A DNA stretch of 64,000 nucleotides from Candidatus Eiseniibacteriota bacterium (GTDB taxonomy: Bacteria > Eisenbacteria > RBG-16-71-46 > CAIMUX01). Where the stretch lies: NCBI GenBank assembly GCA_020633975.1, contig JACKCR010000002.1, positions 434,001 through 498,000 of the forward strand, written 5' to 3'. Below, one piece after another: positions 8,969-18,160 of the stretch (positions are counted from its first letter, which is position 1; every line of letters starts with the position of its first letter). Under the pieces are notes generated by a model, which was given only the letters and a program-made list of their open reading frames with translations, did not search any database and was not told where the DNA came from. The position numbers and the translations under genes are program-made.

Positions 8969-8981
8969 CGAAGTAAATTCG
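8969..8981. promoter_or_regulatory. Candidate Lrp operator in the divergent intergenic region
   Basis: The AT-rich inverted repeat CGAAGTAAATTCG (arms CGAA/TTCG) lies ten bases upstream of the regulator start, between two divergent genes. Lrp-type sites are commonly short, AT-rich imperfect palindromes. This is the only such element in the gap, but it is short and may be chance. Confidence 0.3.
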
Positions 8982-9078
8982 ATGGATCTAGCCTGAACTG
9001 TATCCGATCCTGGTTCTGAGGGCGACAGTCTAATCGTGTTCGTCCAGACCCGACGGTGACCGACGCAGGAGGTTCCCC

Positions 9079-10311
9079 ATGCGTTCCTTCGACCCCGTTC
9101 AGGCCATGGCCCAGACCCGTCACGAGTTCGGCGAGCACGGGGGAGTGAATCCGTCCGTCGAACTCAGCACCACCTTCACGGTGATGCACGCCGAGACCAT
9201 GCCCGGGATCTTCCAGGGCAGAAAGGGGCCGGCGGAAGGCTGCTTCCTCTACGGCCGCCACTTCAACCCCACCGTGCACGTGCTCGGCCGCCTCCTCGCA
9301 GCGATGGAGGGCACCGAAGCCGCGTATTGCACTGCGAGCGGTCTCTCCGCGGTGGCCGGAGCCGCGATCCAGCTCATGAAGACGGGCGACCACGCAGTCG
9401 TCGCGAACGCGATCTACGGAGGCTCCTTCGCGCTCTTCCACGATTTCCTGCCGGATCGGATGGGGATCGACGTGACGTTCGTCGACATCGACGATCTCGA
9501 CGCGGTGCGGCGCGCGGTCACGCCCAAGACGAAGATGATCTACTGCGAGACGCTCTCCAACCCGACGCTCGTGGTTGCCGACATTCCCGCACTCGCGGAC
9601 ATTGCGCACGGTGTGGGTGCGAAGCTCGTCGTCGACAACACCTTTGCGCCTACCGTGGTGACGCCGAAGGTCCATGGCGCCGACGTCGTGGTGCACAGCC
9701 TGACGAAGTACGTCAGCGGAGCGTCCGACATCATCGCGGGCGCGATCTGCGGCGACAACGAGTTCGTCGGATCGCTGATGGATCTACATCATGGAGCCCT
9801 CATGCTCCTCGGGCCCACCATGGATCCACGGATCGCGCACGAACTCACGCTGAGACTTCCGCACCTCGGCATCCGGATGCAGGAGCACGGGAGACGGGCG
9901 CAGGTCTTTGCGGAGCGGCTCGCGGCGCTCGGGCTTCCGGTGGTCTATCCAGGACTGTCTTCCCATCCGAGCTACGAACGGCTTCTCAAGATCGCGAACC
10001 CGGGCTACGGGCACGGTGGGATCCTCGGCCTCGACATGGGCACCACCGAGCAGGCCTTCCGGTTCATGGACCTCCTCCAGGGCATGGGGTTCGGGTTCGT
10101 CGCGGTGAGCCTGGGCTACTTCGATAGCCTGCTCTCCTGTTCGGCGAGCTCCACGTCGAGCGAACTCGAGGACGAGGACCTCCGGTCCGCCGGCATCTCC
10201 CCGGGCCTGGTCCGGATCTCCGTGGGCTACACCGGAGACATGGAGGAGCGCTGGAACCAGCTCGAGAGCGCACTGCGCACGATCGGGAAGACGGGCGCGA
10301 GGGCCTCCTAG
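9079..10311 (+). CDS. Cys/Met-metabolism PLP-dependent enzyme (methionine gamma-lyase-like)
   Basis: A 410-residue member of the cystathionine synthase/lyase fold. It has the family layout of Y-G-R...N-P-T, a cofactor-contact S-G-L-S-A-V block, a Y-C-E-T-L-S-N-P-T loop, D-N-T-F-A binding the pyridine nitrogen, and the PLP-binding lysine Lys210 in H-S-L-T-K-Y. Such enzymes act on methionine, homocysteine or cystathionine. Substrate cannot be read from sequence, but a divergent Lrp-type regulator favours a catabolic gamma-lyase. A strong AGGAGG lies about seven bases before the ATG. An insertion (G-R-K-G-P-A-E-G) before the Tyr-Gly-Arg motif makes it slightly unlike classical MetB/MetC. Confidence 0.82.
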   Translation: MRSFDPVQAMAQTRHEFGEHGGVNPSVELSTTFTVMHAETMPGIFQGRKGPAEGCFLYGRHFNPTVHVLGRLLAAMEGTEAAYCTASGLSAVAGAAIQLMKTGDHAVVANAIYGGSFALFHDFLPDRMGIDVTFVDIDDLDAVRRAVTPKTKMIYCETLSNPTLVVADIPALADIAHGVGAKLVVDNTFAPTVVTPKVHGADVVVHSLTKYVSGASDIIAGAICGDNEFVGSLMDLHHGALMLLGPTMDPRIAHELTLRLPHLGIRMQEHGRRAQVFAERLAALGLPVVYPGLSSHPSYERLLKIANPGYGHGGILGLDMGTTEQAFRFMDLLQGMGFGFVAVSLGYFDSLLSCSASSTSSELEDEDLRSAGISPGLVRISVGYTGDMEERWNQLESALRTIGKTGARAS

Positions 10312-10422
10312 GAACCTGAGGCAGTAGCGCAAGCGACGGGGACCCACGGATCGGCACGATCCAGCTGGACGCTACGCGGAATCGCGGTTGCGGACACCGG
10401 CCTTCGCCGGGAGAATCGCAAC

Positions 10423-11547
10423 ATGCGTACCGATGTCGTCGTCCTGGCGGGCGGACGGGGGGAGCGGTTCTGGCCGCTGAGCCGTCAGTCTCGTCCCAAG
10501 CAGGTCCTGCGCCTCTTGGCGGACCGGAGTCTCCTCCGGGCGGCGATCGAACGCGCGCTCCACGGAGTTCCTGTCGATCAGGTGTGGGCGATTGCGCCGC
10601 GAGACCTGGCGGACGTTCTCCGGAGAGAGGCCGGTGCGGTCGCCGAGCACCGGTGGATCTGGGAGACGGAAGGCAAGAATACGGGACCGGCCGTCGCCGC
10701 GGCTGTCGCCGAGATCCTGGCCGACCTCGCCCGTTCCGGCGAGACGGACCGACGGGTCCTGATCCTCCCGGCCGACCACTGGATCCCCGACGAGGCTGAG
10801 TTCTGGAGGGCCGTCCACGTTGGGGAGACGGTCGCCGACGACACGGGCCGGATCGTGACCTTCGGGATCCCTGTGACCCGGCCGGAAACCGGGTACGGAT
10901 ACGTCGAACGCGGCGAGCCGATCGAGGGTAGGGACGTCGATTCGTTCGTGGTGCGGCGCTTTCACGAGAAGCCGGACCGGGAGGCAGCCGAAGCCTATCG
11001 CGCGGCCGGAACGTTCTATTGGAACGCGGGCATCTTCCTCTTCTCCGCACGGACCATGGCGGAGGAACTCCAACGGCACGCACGCGAGTTCGCGGAGCCG
11101 TTCGCGCGACTCGTGCAGGAGCTGGCGAGCGCAGACACGGGAGAGCACGAGAGCGCGACGAGCGTGCCTCGTACGGAGGCCGCACGCGCTCGATTCTTCG
11201 CCGCCTGTGACTCCGTGCCGATCGACCGGGCCGTGATGGAGCGGTCCGATCGAGTCGCGGTCGTTGCTGCGCCGTTCGAGTGGGACGATCTCGGAAACTG
11301 GGCGTCCTGGGCCTCGCTCGGGTCGGACGACGGATCCGGGAACCGGACTCACGGGGAGGTGCTGGCCAACGATGCCGCGGGCAATGTCGTGTACTCGGAA
11401 GAGGGCGGCGTGGTCGCCTTGATCGGTGTGCGCGATCTCGTAGTGGTCCGGACGAACGACGCGACGCTCGTCTGTCCGCGAGACAGAGTACAAGAGATCC
11501 GGGAGCTGGTTCGCTTGGGGCGTGCGAGCGGGAGCCCGAGGTTCTGA
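10423..11547 (+). CDS. manC: Mannose-1-phosphate guanylyltransferase
   Basis: A 374-residue nucleotidyltransferase that makes GDP-mannose from mannose-1-phosphate and GTP. The pyrophosphorylase signature L-A-G-G-R-G-E-R-F-W-P-L-S-R and downstream Lys are intact at the N-terminus. Also present are P-A-D-H-W for metal binding, the Y-G-Y and F-H-E-K-P-D motifs, and W-N-A-G-I-F. The C-terminal cupin isomerase domain of bifunctional ManC/AlgA is missing, so this is the monofunctional form. It leads a cluster with the SPOR lipoprotein, GlmU-like and GalT genes, and probably supplies activated sugar to the glycosyltransferases upstream. Confidence 0.88.
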   Translation: MRTDVVVLAGGRGERFWPLSRQSRPKQVLRLLADRSLLRAAIERALHGVPVDQVWAIAPRDLADVLRREAGAVAEHRWIWETEGKNTGPAVAAAVAEILADLARSGETDRRVLILPADHWIPDEAEFWRAVHVGETVADDTGRIVTFGIPVTRPETGYGYVERGEPIEGRDVDSFVVRRFHEKPDREAAEAYRAAGTFYWNAGIFLFSARTMAEELQRHAREFAEPFARLVQELASADTGEHESATSVPRTEAARARFFAACDSVPIDRAVMERSDRVAVVAAPFEWDDLGNWASWASLGSDDGSGNRTHGEVLANDAAGNVVYSEEGGVVALIGVRDLVVVRTNDATLVCPRDRVQEIRELVRLGRASGSPRF

Positions 11548-11621
11548 CGATGAGGAACGTTACCTTCGACGGGGCAGGGGAGGATGGGATGCACGTCCCG
11601 ATTCACGGACGGGTGCGTCAG

Positions 11622-12296
11622 ATGAGGAAGCAGCGCTGGGTCTGTCTCGTTTGCGGGGCGGCGCTCGCGTTGATCGTTTCCGGATGCGCGTCCTCGCGCC
11701 CGAGTGGGCCGTACCTGCCGAAGCCCTCCACGGATCCGCTTCCCGGATCCGGCCGCGTGCTTCCGTCGGAAGAGAACGCGGTCCGGGGTGACGCGCCCGC
11801 TGCGTTCCCCGACTATTCCGCGGACCTATCTGCAGCGAGGTCCGGTGGCGGCACGAGCACGGACCGTGGCGGGGCGGATTCGTCGGTTCCGCCGGCTACG
11901 TCGGCTCCGCCGACCACGTCTACTCCGCCCGGTGGGTCGACCAAGTCGACGCCGACGCAGGCGACCTCACCATCCGAGTCGACCTCGACAACGAGGTCTG
12001 TCCCACCCGCGACGGCTACGCAGACGGAGGCGCGCGCGGTTTCCACGTTCCGCACGGTTCAGCTCCTCGTTGCGTCGACGCCCGAGCGGGCCGAGGAGTG
12101 GCGCGCCCGCGCGGCCACCGTGTTGGGAGTCCCCGTGCGTGTCGTTCCGGAGGACGGGCTCTACAAGCTGCGCATCGGATCGTTCAAGACCGAGGATGCG
12201 GCGGAGGACATGCGACGTGATGCGGTCTTGCGTGGCTACGTCGACGCGGAGGTCGTGATGGCCAGCGAGCCGCAGACGGAGGGTGGACGGAAGTGA
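11622..12296 (+). CDS. SPOR-domain lipoprotein
   Basis: About 224 residues: a lipoprotein signal peptide (MRKQRW, hydrophobic core, then V-S-G-C), a Pro/Ser/Thr-rich flexible linker of about 90 residues, and a C-terminal SPOR domain of about 75 residues (F-R-T-V-Q-L-L-V-A-S... Y-K-L-R-I-G-S-F). SPOR domains bind denuded peptidoglycan glycans at division sites, and the linker would let the anchored protein span part of the periplasm. The ATG at 11622 places the signal peptide at the N-terminus; an in-frame ATG at 11550, directly after manC, would add 24 residues in front. Its stop overlaps the next GTG, an unusual coupling of a cell-wall protein to sugar-nucleotide enzymes. Confidence 0.78.
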   Translation: MRKQRWVCLVCGAALALIVSGCASSRPSGPYLPKPSTDPLPGSGRVLPSEENAVRGDAPAAFPDYSADLSAARSGGGTSTDRGGADSSVPPATSAPPTTSTPPGGSTKSTPTQATSPSESTSTTRSVPPATATQTEARAVSTFRTVQLLVASTPERAEEWRARAATVLGVPVRVVPEDGLYKLRIGSFKTEDAAEDMRRDAVLRGYVDAEVVMASEPQTEGGRK

Positions 12297-13558
12297 CGAC
12301 GTGGGTGCTGTTCGAGGACGACGGTTCCGCGGGACTTCGGCCTCTCACCTGGTTGCGGCCGCCGAGCGAGCTTCGCTTCGGCGCCGAGACCACCGAAGGA
12401 CGGTGGCGCAGGCTGGTGGGTGACGACCCGGTGCTCGTCGTCTGCCGCGACGAGGTCGCCTCGCTTCGTCCCGGGCGTATCGGATGGACGGATGCGGGCA
12501 GCGCGTGCGGCGACGCGATCTGGGTGAACGATCGGTTGGTCCCGTCGGCCGCTTCGGTGGGGATGCTGCGGCGGCTCGAACCCGGCCAGAGTGCGGTCCT
12601 TGCGGAACAGCGTGTCGCTTGGCGTGGAGCGTTCAGCGAGGTCGGACCCAACGGCCCAGAGACGCGTGCGGCCGTGTCGTCGCAGCTCGATCGAGCCCCA
12701 GTGGGGGTGGAACTCGAGTCAGGCGAGTTTCTCCGTCAGCTCGGGGATCTCGTGCGCGTCCAGGCAACGTGCCTGGAGTCGGACCTGGATTCACTCCTCA
12801 GCGCCGCCGGCGCCGGGTCACTCACGCCCTCCGGCACGATCGGTGATGGCTTCGGGTACGCCCGCGAGAGGATCCGGATCCATGACTCGGTCCGGATCGA
12901 TTACGGGGCCGTCCTCGATGCGCGCGAAGGAGGAATCGTTCTCGGAGCAGACTGCGTGGTGCTCCCGGGGACCTACCTCAAAGGGCCACTCATCGCGGAT
13001 CGGCGCTGCCTCTTCTTGGGCGGGACGATCGGAAGCGGGTCGTCCTTCGGACCCGTCTCGCGCGTGCGCGGCGAGATCGAGACGACGGTATTCCTCGGCT
13101 ACGCGAACAAGGCCCACGACGGGTTCGTCGGGCACAGCTACGTCGGCGAGTGGGTCAACCTGGGTGCGCTCACCACGACGAGCGACCTCAAGAACGACTA
13201 CGGTGAGGTGACCTTGGACGTGGCCGGGGAGAAGGTGAAGACCGGCTCGAACAAGGTCGGGACGTTCTTCGGTGACCACGCGAAGACGCGGATCGGCGCA
13301 CTCCTCAACACGGGGACGATCGTCGGACTCGGCGCAAACGTCTTCGGAGACGTCGCCGTGCCCGAGCGATACATTGCCGACTTCCAATGGGGGACAGGAA
13401 CCGAGGCTGTGGAGTACCGGGTCGACAAGTTCCTGCGCGTCGCCCGCACCGTGCTCGGGCGGAGAGGCGTTCCTTGGACCCGCGAGTACGAAGAGGCGTG
13501 TCGTTCGGCGTTCGCGGAGAGTGGATCCACGCGCGAACGGAGGTTGGCGCGTGCCTGA
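12293..13558 (+). CDS. Alternative GlmU-like sugar nucleotidyltransferase/acyltransferase (left-handed beta-helix)
   Basis: A 421-residue protein with an atypical N-domain (F-E-D-D... L-R-P-L-T-W-L-R-P-P-S-E-L-R-F-G) that lacks the canonical Gly-rich pyrophosphorylase signature, followed by a hexapeptide-repeat left-handed beta-helix with G-E-W-V-N-L-G-A and K-N-D-Y-G blocks like the GlmU acetyltransferase half. This matches the alternative GlmU family (TIGR03991) of Bacteroidetes-related bacteria, proposed to make UDP-GlcNAc or a related sugar nucleotide. The GTG start lies in a GTGA overlap with the SPOR gene; the end overlaps galT by eight bases. Exact substrate is unproven. Confidence 0.8.
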   Translation: MTTWVLFEDDGSAGLRPLTWLRPPSELRFGAETTEGRWRRLVGDDPVLVVCRDEVASLRPGRIGWTDAGSACGDAIWVNDRLVPSAASVGMLRRLEPGQSAVLAEQRVAWRGAFSEVGPNGPETRAAVSSQLDRAPVGVELESGEFLRQLGDLVRVQATCLESDLDSLLSAAGAGSLTPSGTIGDGFGYARERIRIHDSVRIDYGAVLDAREGGIVLGADCVVLPGTYLKGPLIADRRCLFLGGTIGSGSSFGPVSRVRGEIETTVFLGYANKAHDGFVGHSYVGEWVNLGALTTTSDLKNDYGEVTLDVAGEKVKTGSNKVGTFFGDHAKTRIGALLNTGTIVGLGANVFGDVAVPERYIADFQWGTGTEAVEYRVDKFLRVARTVLGRRGVPWTREYEEACRSAFAESGSTRERRLARA

Positions 13559-14555
13559 ACTCCGTCGAGATCCGATCGTCGGTCGCTGGGTCGTGCTCGC
13601 TCCTGAGCGCGGCGAGAGGCCGTCCGACTTCCCGCCCGTTCAAGTCGGGACCGCGCGGAACACCTGTCCCTTCTGTCCCGGCCGGGAGTCGATGACTCCG
13701 CCGGAGGTCTACGCGGAGCGTCCGGATGGGATGCGGGACGACGGGGAAGGCTGGTCGGTCCGGGTCGTCTCGAACAAGTATCCGGCGCTCCAGATCGAAG
13801 GTGATCTCGATCCGAAGTCCGACGGCGTCTACCGTTCGATGCGCGGCGTCGGAGCGCACGAGGTGATCATCGAATCCCCCGATCACAGCGCAAACCTGGC
13901 TTCGCTTCCGGACGACCAGATCGCCGCGGTAGCGCGGGCGGCACGTGAGCGGATCCTGGACCTGACGGGGGACCGGCGGTTCCGCTACATCCAGGTGTTC
14001 AAGAACTTCGGTGCGGAAGCCGGTGCGACCATGGAGCACGGCCACACGCAACTCATCGCGACACCCACCGTGCCTCGTCGGCTGGACGAGGAGCTCGGTG
14101 GATTCGCACTCCATGAGCGTGCGAACGGCGGGTGCATTCTCTGTTCGATGATCGAGCAAGAGCGCGCCAGCCAGGGGCGGATTCTCATCGAGTCCGATCG
14201 GTTCCTCGCGTTCGAACCGTTCGCGCCGCGCTTTCCCTACGAGACTTGGATCGTCCCGACCTATCACGAAGGCGCGTACGAGACGAGTTCCGACGACGAC
14301 CTACTCGCCTTTGCGCAGATCCTCGGACGGACACTTCGGGCCATCCACGGGGCGCTGGATAGCCCACCCTACAACTTCGTCCTCCACACCGCCCCGATCA
14401 ACGAACCGGGAAGGCCGCCGCTCTTCCACTGGCACCTCGAGATCATGCCGAAGCTCACGAAGGTGGCTGGGTTCGAGTGGGGAACCGGCTTCTATATCAA
14501 CTCCGTTCCTCCGGAGGACGCGGCGGGCGTTCTTCGCAGCCACCTCGACATCTGA
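13551..14555 (+). CDS. galT: Galactose-1-phosphate uridylyltransferase family (HIT superfamily)
   Basis: A 334-residue protein with the two-lobe GalT layout: P-E-L-R-R-D-P-I-V-G-R-W-V at the start, zinc-site-like C-P-F-C-P-G near residue 40, and the nucleotidylated-His motif as E-H-G-H-T-Q after N-F-G-A-E-A-G-A-T. A second C-I-L-C pair and a late H-W-H-L-E-I-M-P complete it. The first His of the usual HPHxQ is followed by Gly rather than Pro. It probably interconverts hexose-1-phosphates with UDP or ADP sugars; an ADP-glucose phosphorylase-like role is an alternative. GTG at 13551 has GGAGG eight bases upstream and overlaps the preceding gene. The following glycogen-synthase-like gene fits hexose-phosphate supply. 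Confidence 0.83.
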   Translation: MPELRRDPIVGRWVVLAPERGERPSDFPPVQVGTARNTCPFCPGRESMTPPEVYAERPDGMRDDGEGWSVRVVSNKYPALQIEGDLDPKSDGVYRSMRGVGAHEVIIESPDHSANLASLPDDQIAAVARAARERILDLTGDRRFRYIQVFKNFGAEAGATMEHGHTQLIATPTVPRRLDEELGGFALHERANGGCILCSMIEQERASQGRILIESDRFLAFEPFAPRFPYETWIVPTYHEGAYETSSDDDLLAFAQILGRTLRAIHGALDSPPYNFVLHTAPINEPGRPPLFHWHLEIMPKLTKVAGFEWGTGFYINSVPPEDAAGVLRSHLDI

Positions 14556-14723
14556 TCCGAACGCGGGAGTTCCATCCGGGACAGAAGCGCGGCCCCTCCA
14601 GTATGCTGACGGGATACCTGACCGCCTCTTGAGGAACGGCCCGTCCAGGCCGATCTCTCGTAGAGCGGGGTTCTGGGTTCGAGTGGGCCATGTCGAGCCA
14701 TCCGCGGTGGAGGGAACCATCCA

Positions 14724-16187
14724 GTGGACAGTCCGTTGGAGATCGCGTTCGTCGGGTCGGAGACCAGACCGTTCGAACACAGGTCAGAAGTAGGCGCGTT
14801 CGCCGACGCGCTGGGTCGGGAACTAGAGCGTCGAGGACACTTCCTGGTCTACTTCCTGCCGGACGGCGAGTATCTCAGCCGCTTCCCCGGACTCCGTTTC
14901 CAGGACTCGGTAGACTTGGACGTCTCCGGCCGGAAGGCGACGCTCCGCCGTGGTTCCGTGGAAGGGAGAACGGCGCGGTTCGTCGCGATCGGCGGCGAGG
15001 AACTCGAGTCGATCCCGCCCGCGGACGTGGCCAAGTCGGCCGTGGCATCGGCGTTCTTTGCGAAGGGCGTCCTCACGGCACTCCACGAGATGAAGTGGCG
15101 TCCCCACGTCTTCCATGTGTTGGATCCGTCTGCTGCGCTCCTTCCCGTGCTCTTGCGGCGAGACTCGGATATCGATCCCGAGATTCGCAACGCGCGGACG
15201 CTCTACTCGATCCACGACCTGTCCGGAGCTCCGTACGGGTCGGGCGACGCGTGGGCCGCGGTCGGTTCGATCGGGCAGGACCCGGAAGTGCGCGCAAGCG
15301 TCGACATGAACGGAGGCGCGAGCTTCCTTCGCGCAGCGCTGCTCTACGCTGATCGGGTGACCGCCCCAGGCCCTGCCTACGCGGCCGAACTCCAGCGTCA
15401 AGGCTACGGCTTCGGCTTCGAGGACGTCCTCGCGCAGAAGGGCGACCGACTCGAAGGGATCCCGTTCGGGATCGATACGTCACGTTGGAATCCGCTCTCG
15501 GACGAACTCATTCCGTACCGATTCTCCTCGAACGACCTCGTTCAGCGCGGGAGCAACAAGGTTCGTCTTCTCGAGTCGCTCGACCTTCCGGTCGAACCTG
15601 ACGTGCCGCTCCTCACCTTCGATGCGCTTCTCGCCGACGGCCAGGGCTGGGAGCTGCTCGAAGCGGTGGCGGGAGACCTACTCGGCGAGCGAGTGAAGCT
15701 CGCTCTCTTCGGCCGGCGTGTCGCGCAGGATGCCGTTTCCAAGTGGGAGACCTGGGCCGAGGACCTCGCGAAGGCCGCGCCCGACAACGTGTCGTTCGTC
15801 CGGGACGCGTCCGAACCGCAATTCCGACTCGAGCTCGCGGGCACCGATTTCCTTCTCTGCACACCCCGGAGAGAGCCGACCGCCCAGCTCGCGATGCGCG
15901 GCATGCGGTACGGCGCGGTCCCGATCGCGCACCTCACGGGAGCACTCATGGACGTGGTCCACCCCTATGTCCTGGAGACAGGGAAGGGGGAAGGGTTCGT
16001 CTTCGAAGGCTACGACGGTGGAGCGATGCTCACCGCCATCCGTCAGGCGATCGAGGTCTATCCGAAGCGGTCGGCCTGGAAGCGTCTCGTCGCGCGTCTC
16101 CAGCAGATCGAAGTCTCCTGGTCTCGCACCGCGACTCGCTACATCGCGGCCTACGAGCGTACGGTCGTGATGCCTCCCGCACGCTAG
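14724..16187 (+). CDS. Glycogen/starch synthase-like GT5 protein, divergent at the donor-binding motif
   Basis: A 487-residue protein with GT5 landmarks: S-E-x-x-P-F near the N-terminus, G-I-D-T-S-R-W-N-P in the middle, and a late M-R-G-M-R-Y-G-A-V-P-I block equivalent to the acceptor/donor loop of GlgA. The signature K-T-G-G-L that binds ADP-glucose is replaced by S-E-V-G-A-F, and the late E-x-x-G motif is P-R-R-E-P. It could be a glycogen synthase with changed donor use, or a paralogue that has lost activity. GTG at 14724 has GGAGGG nine bases upstream. It stands alone after galT, convergent with lysC. Confidence 0.72.
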   Translation: MDSPLEIAFVGSETRPFEHRSEVGAFADALGRELERRGHFLVYFLPDGEYLSRFPGLRFQDSVDLDVSGRKATLRRGSVEGRTARFVAIGGEELESIPPADVAKSAVASAFFAKGVLTALHEMKWRPHVFHVLDPSAALLPVLLRRDSDIDPEIRNARTLYSIHDLSGAPYGSGDAWAAVGSIGQDPEVRASVDMNGGASFLRAALLYADRVTAPGPAYAAELQRQGYGFGFEDVLAQKGDRLEGIPFGIDTSRWNPLSDELIPYRFSSNDLVQRGSNKVRLLESLDLPVEPDVPLLTFDALLADGQGWELLEAVAGDLLGERVKLALFGRRVAQDAVSKWETWAEDLAKAAPDNVSFVRDASEPQFRLELAGTDFLLCTPRREPTAQLAMRGMRYGAVPIAHLTGALMDVVHPYVLETGKGEGFVFEGYDGGAMLTAIRQAIEVYPKRSAWKRLVARLQQIEVSWSRTATRYIAAYERTVVMPPAR

Positions 16188-16247
16188 TCGAGGACGTGCT
16201 CGTGGTTTGGTCCGAGACGAGGTCTTGCCCGACGTAGGCGCTGTGGA

Positions 16248-17462
16248 CTACACGTCTTCGAGGAACCGCTGGTGGAGGAGCCGACTGGCGTCTTCCCCCT
16301 TCTCTTCCGGTACGAGGAACGAGAGCGCGTGGGCGCCCGTTTGGGAGAGCACGGTGGGGATGCCGGCTGCCGAGAGAGTTGCCTCTGCCTCGAAGAGGTG
16401 CATCGCGCCGAGATGGGCACCGTCTCCGACCAGCGTGACGAGAGCGAGGTTCCGCTCGAGGTGGAGCGTTGCGCCCGAGCCCCACGACTCCTGATCGTTC
16501 CACTCTTCCGGTGAGGCCCCCGCAGGGAGCACCCAGTGCCAGCGACGAGTGCCGTCCTCTGTCCTTTCGGAGAAGGAGAGAAGGCACGTTCCCTGAGAGC
16601 GAACTCTTGGGGGAGACGCGTCCTTCGGCTGGGCGGCGCGTAGCCAGTGCACGGGAGATTCGAGAGCCACGGCGACGATGCGATCGCTTTCCATCGGACA
16701 AGTCTCCTCACTGAAAGGGAGCCGCTCGGCCGGCGTTTCCGGCACGCGGGTGCCGGGGCCGAGCGTGAGAGTGGAGCGGATGCGGAGCGGCAATCCGTAG
16801 CGTCTGGCGAGGCGCACTGCGCGGCGGTAGAGGACGCGGCCACCGAAGTGCGAGAGCGCGATCATCGCGTCGTAGTCGATCGCATCGATCCGGTGCGCCC
16901 CAGGGACGACGCGTGGATCCCCAGTCCAGACGCCGTCGACATCGGTGAGAATTTGGCACTCTTCCGCGCCGAAACGGATCGCGAGCGCCACCGCGGTCGT
17001 GTCGCTTCCGCCGCGTCCGAGGGTCGTCACTTCCTTCTCGGGGGAGACGCCTTGGAACCCGGCGACGATGACGACCTTGCCTTTCGCGATCTCGTCTTCG
17101 ATCCGGAAGGGACGGATGCTGAAGATGCGGGCGTCTGCGTGCTGGCTGTCCGTGACGATGCCGCTCTGTGATCCGGTGAACGAGATCGCGGGGCGGCCGA
17201 GCGATCCGAGCGCCATGGCGAGAAGCGACATCGAGATCCGCTCGCCCGCGGTGAGGAGCATGTCGAGCTCGCGGCGCGGGGGAGTGCGGCAGACCCGGTG
17301 GGCGAGGTGGATCAGTTCGTCCGTCGTCTGCCCCATGGCCGACACGACGACGAGGACCTCGTCACCCTCTTCCCGGTAGCGCAAGATCTGCCGTGCGACC
17401 TCGAGGATTCGCACCGGAGATTCAACGGATGTACCTCCGTATTTCAGAACTCTGAGCGCCAT
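16248..17462 (-). CDS. lysC: Aspartate kinase
   Basis: A 404-residue enzyme that phosphorylates aspartate, the first step to lysine, threonine and methionine. Family motifs are intact: K-Y-G-G-T-S-V at residues 7-13, V-S-A-M-G, the G-F-Q-G block, G-R-G-G-S-D-T-T, and D-V-D-G-V-W-T-G-D-P. The C-terminal third carries ACT-type regulatory sequence ending in L-S-F-L-V-P-E-E, implying end-product feedback. The ATG giving MALRVLKYGG has AGGAAGG upstream and was preferred over the longer frame. It is monocistronic, pointing away from the tRNA pair. Confidence 0.93.
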   Translation of the reverse strand: MALRVLKYGGTSVESPVRILEVARQILRYREEGDEVLVVVSAMGQTTDELIHLAHRVCRTPPRRELDMLLTAGERISMSLLAMALGSLGRPAISFTGSQSGIVTDSQHADARIFSIRPFRIEDEIAKGKVVIVAGFQGVSPEKEVTTLGRGGSDTTAVALAIRFGAEECQILTDVDGVWTGDPRVVPGAHRIDAIDYDAMIALSHFGGRVLYRRAVRLARRYGLPLRIRSTLTLGPGTRVPETPAERLPFSEETCPMESDRIVAVALESPVHWLRAAQPKDASPPRVRSQGTCLLSFSERTEDGTRRWHWVLPAGASPEEWNDQESWGSGATLHLERNLALVTLVGDGAHLGAMHLFEAEATLSAAGIPTVLSQTGAHALSFLVPEEKGEDASRLLHQRFLEDV

Positions 17463-17675
17463 GCCGAAACCTTCCTCGTACGTGGCCTGAGCGGCTGTGC
17501 GAAAGGGCCAAATCCTTTCGATATGGCCACTTGCGACCTTGTCGCGAGAATAGGCGGAACGTGGTCGGAGGACTATGGGAATTCGGCTCGACCGGCACGG
17601 CCGGCAGCCGATCCCGAAGGGAACCCCCGGGCGTGTGGGAGCACCACGACGGGACGGTGAAGTTGGGATTGTGCG

Positions 17676-17704
17676 TTGACAACCCCGGGGGGTTTCCCTA
17701 GATT
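17676..17704 (+). promoter_or_regulatory. Sigma70-type promoter for the tRNA-Gly/tRNA-Cys unit
   Basis: A consensus -35 TTGACA (17676-17681) and -10 TAGATT (17699-17704) are separated by 17 bp. The -10 ends 56 bp before tRNA-Gly. The match and spacing are close to ideal, and the location suits a stable-RNA promoter. Confidence 0.75.
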
Positions 17705-17760
17705 TGGGCTTCTGTTGCTGGCAGCGGTCACTCGCAATCGGCAGCAAATCGGTTGATTGA

Positions 17761-17835
<75 letters not shown>

Positions 17836-17890
17836 TTTCTTCCTACCCGACCTCTCTCCAGATTCCGCGGCTCGGGTGCCAGGTCGTGGA

Positions 17891-17965
17891 GGCGCCATAG
17901 CCAAGTGGTAAGGCGACGGTCTGCAAAACCGTTATTCCCCGGTTCAAATCCGGGTGGCGCCTCCA
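17891..17965 (+). tRNA. tRNA-Cys (anticodon GCA)
   Basis: Acceptor GGCGCCA pairs with TGGCGCC; the anticodon stem GACGG/CCGTT flanks the loop with GCA; the T-arm carries GGTTCAAATCC. CCA is encoded. It is probably co-transcribed with the upstream tRNA-Gly. Confidence 0.95.
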
Positions 17966-18160
17966 ATTTCTTCCTCGAGTCAGCCAGGCACTTCCGACCT
18001 CGAGTCTTCTGTCTCCCTGCGTCCCACTCATCTACGTCGCCGTTGGCATTTGCCTCGCATTCTGGTCGTGCCTTGCGGTAGTCCCTCACCGGGAACGGTC
18101 GATGGGGTCCGCAACACGCTAGCGCTCGACACCCTCGCCCGAACGAACAGGAGGAGCCCC

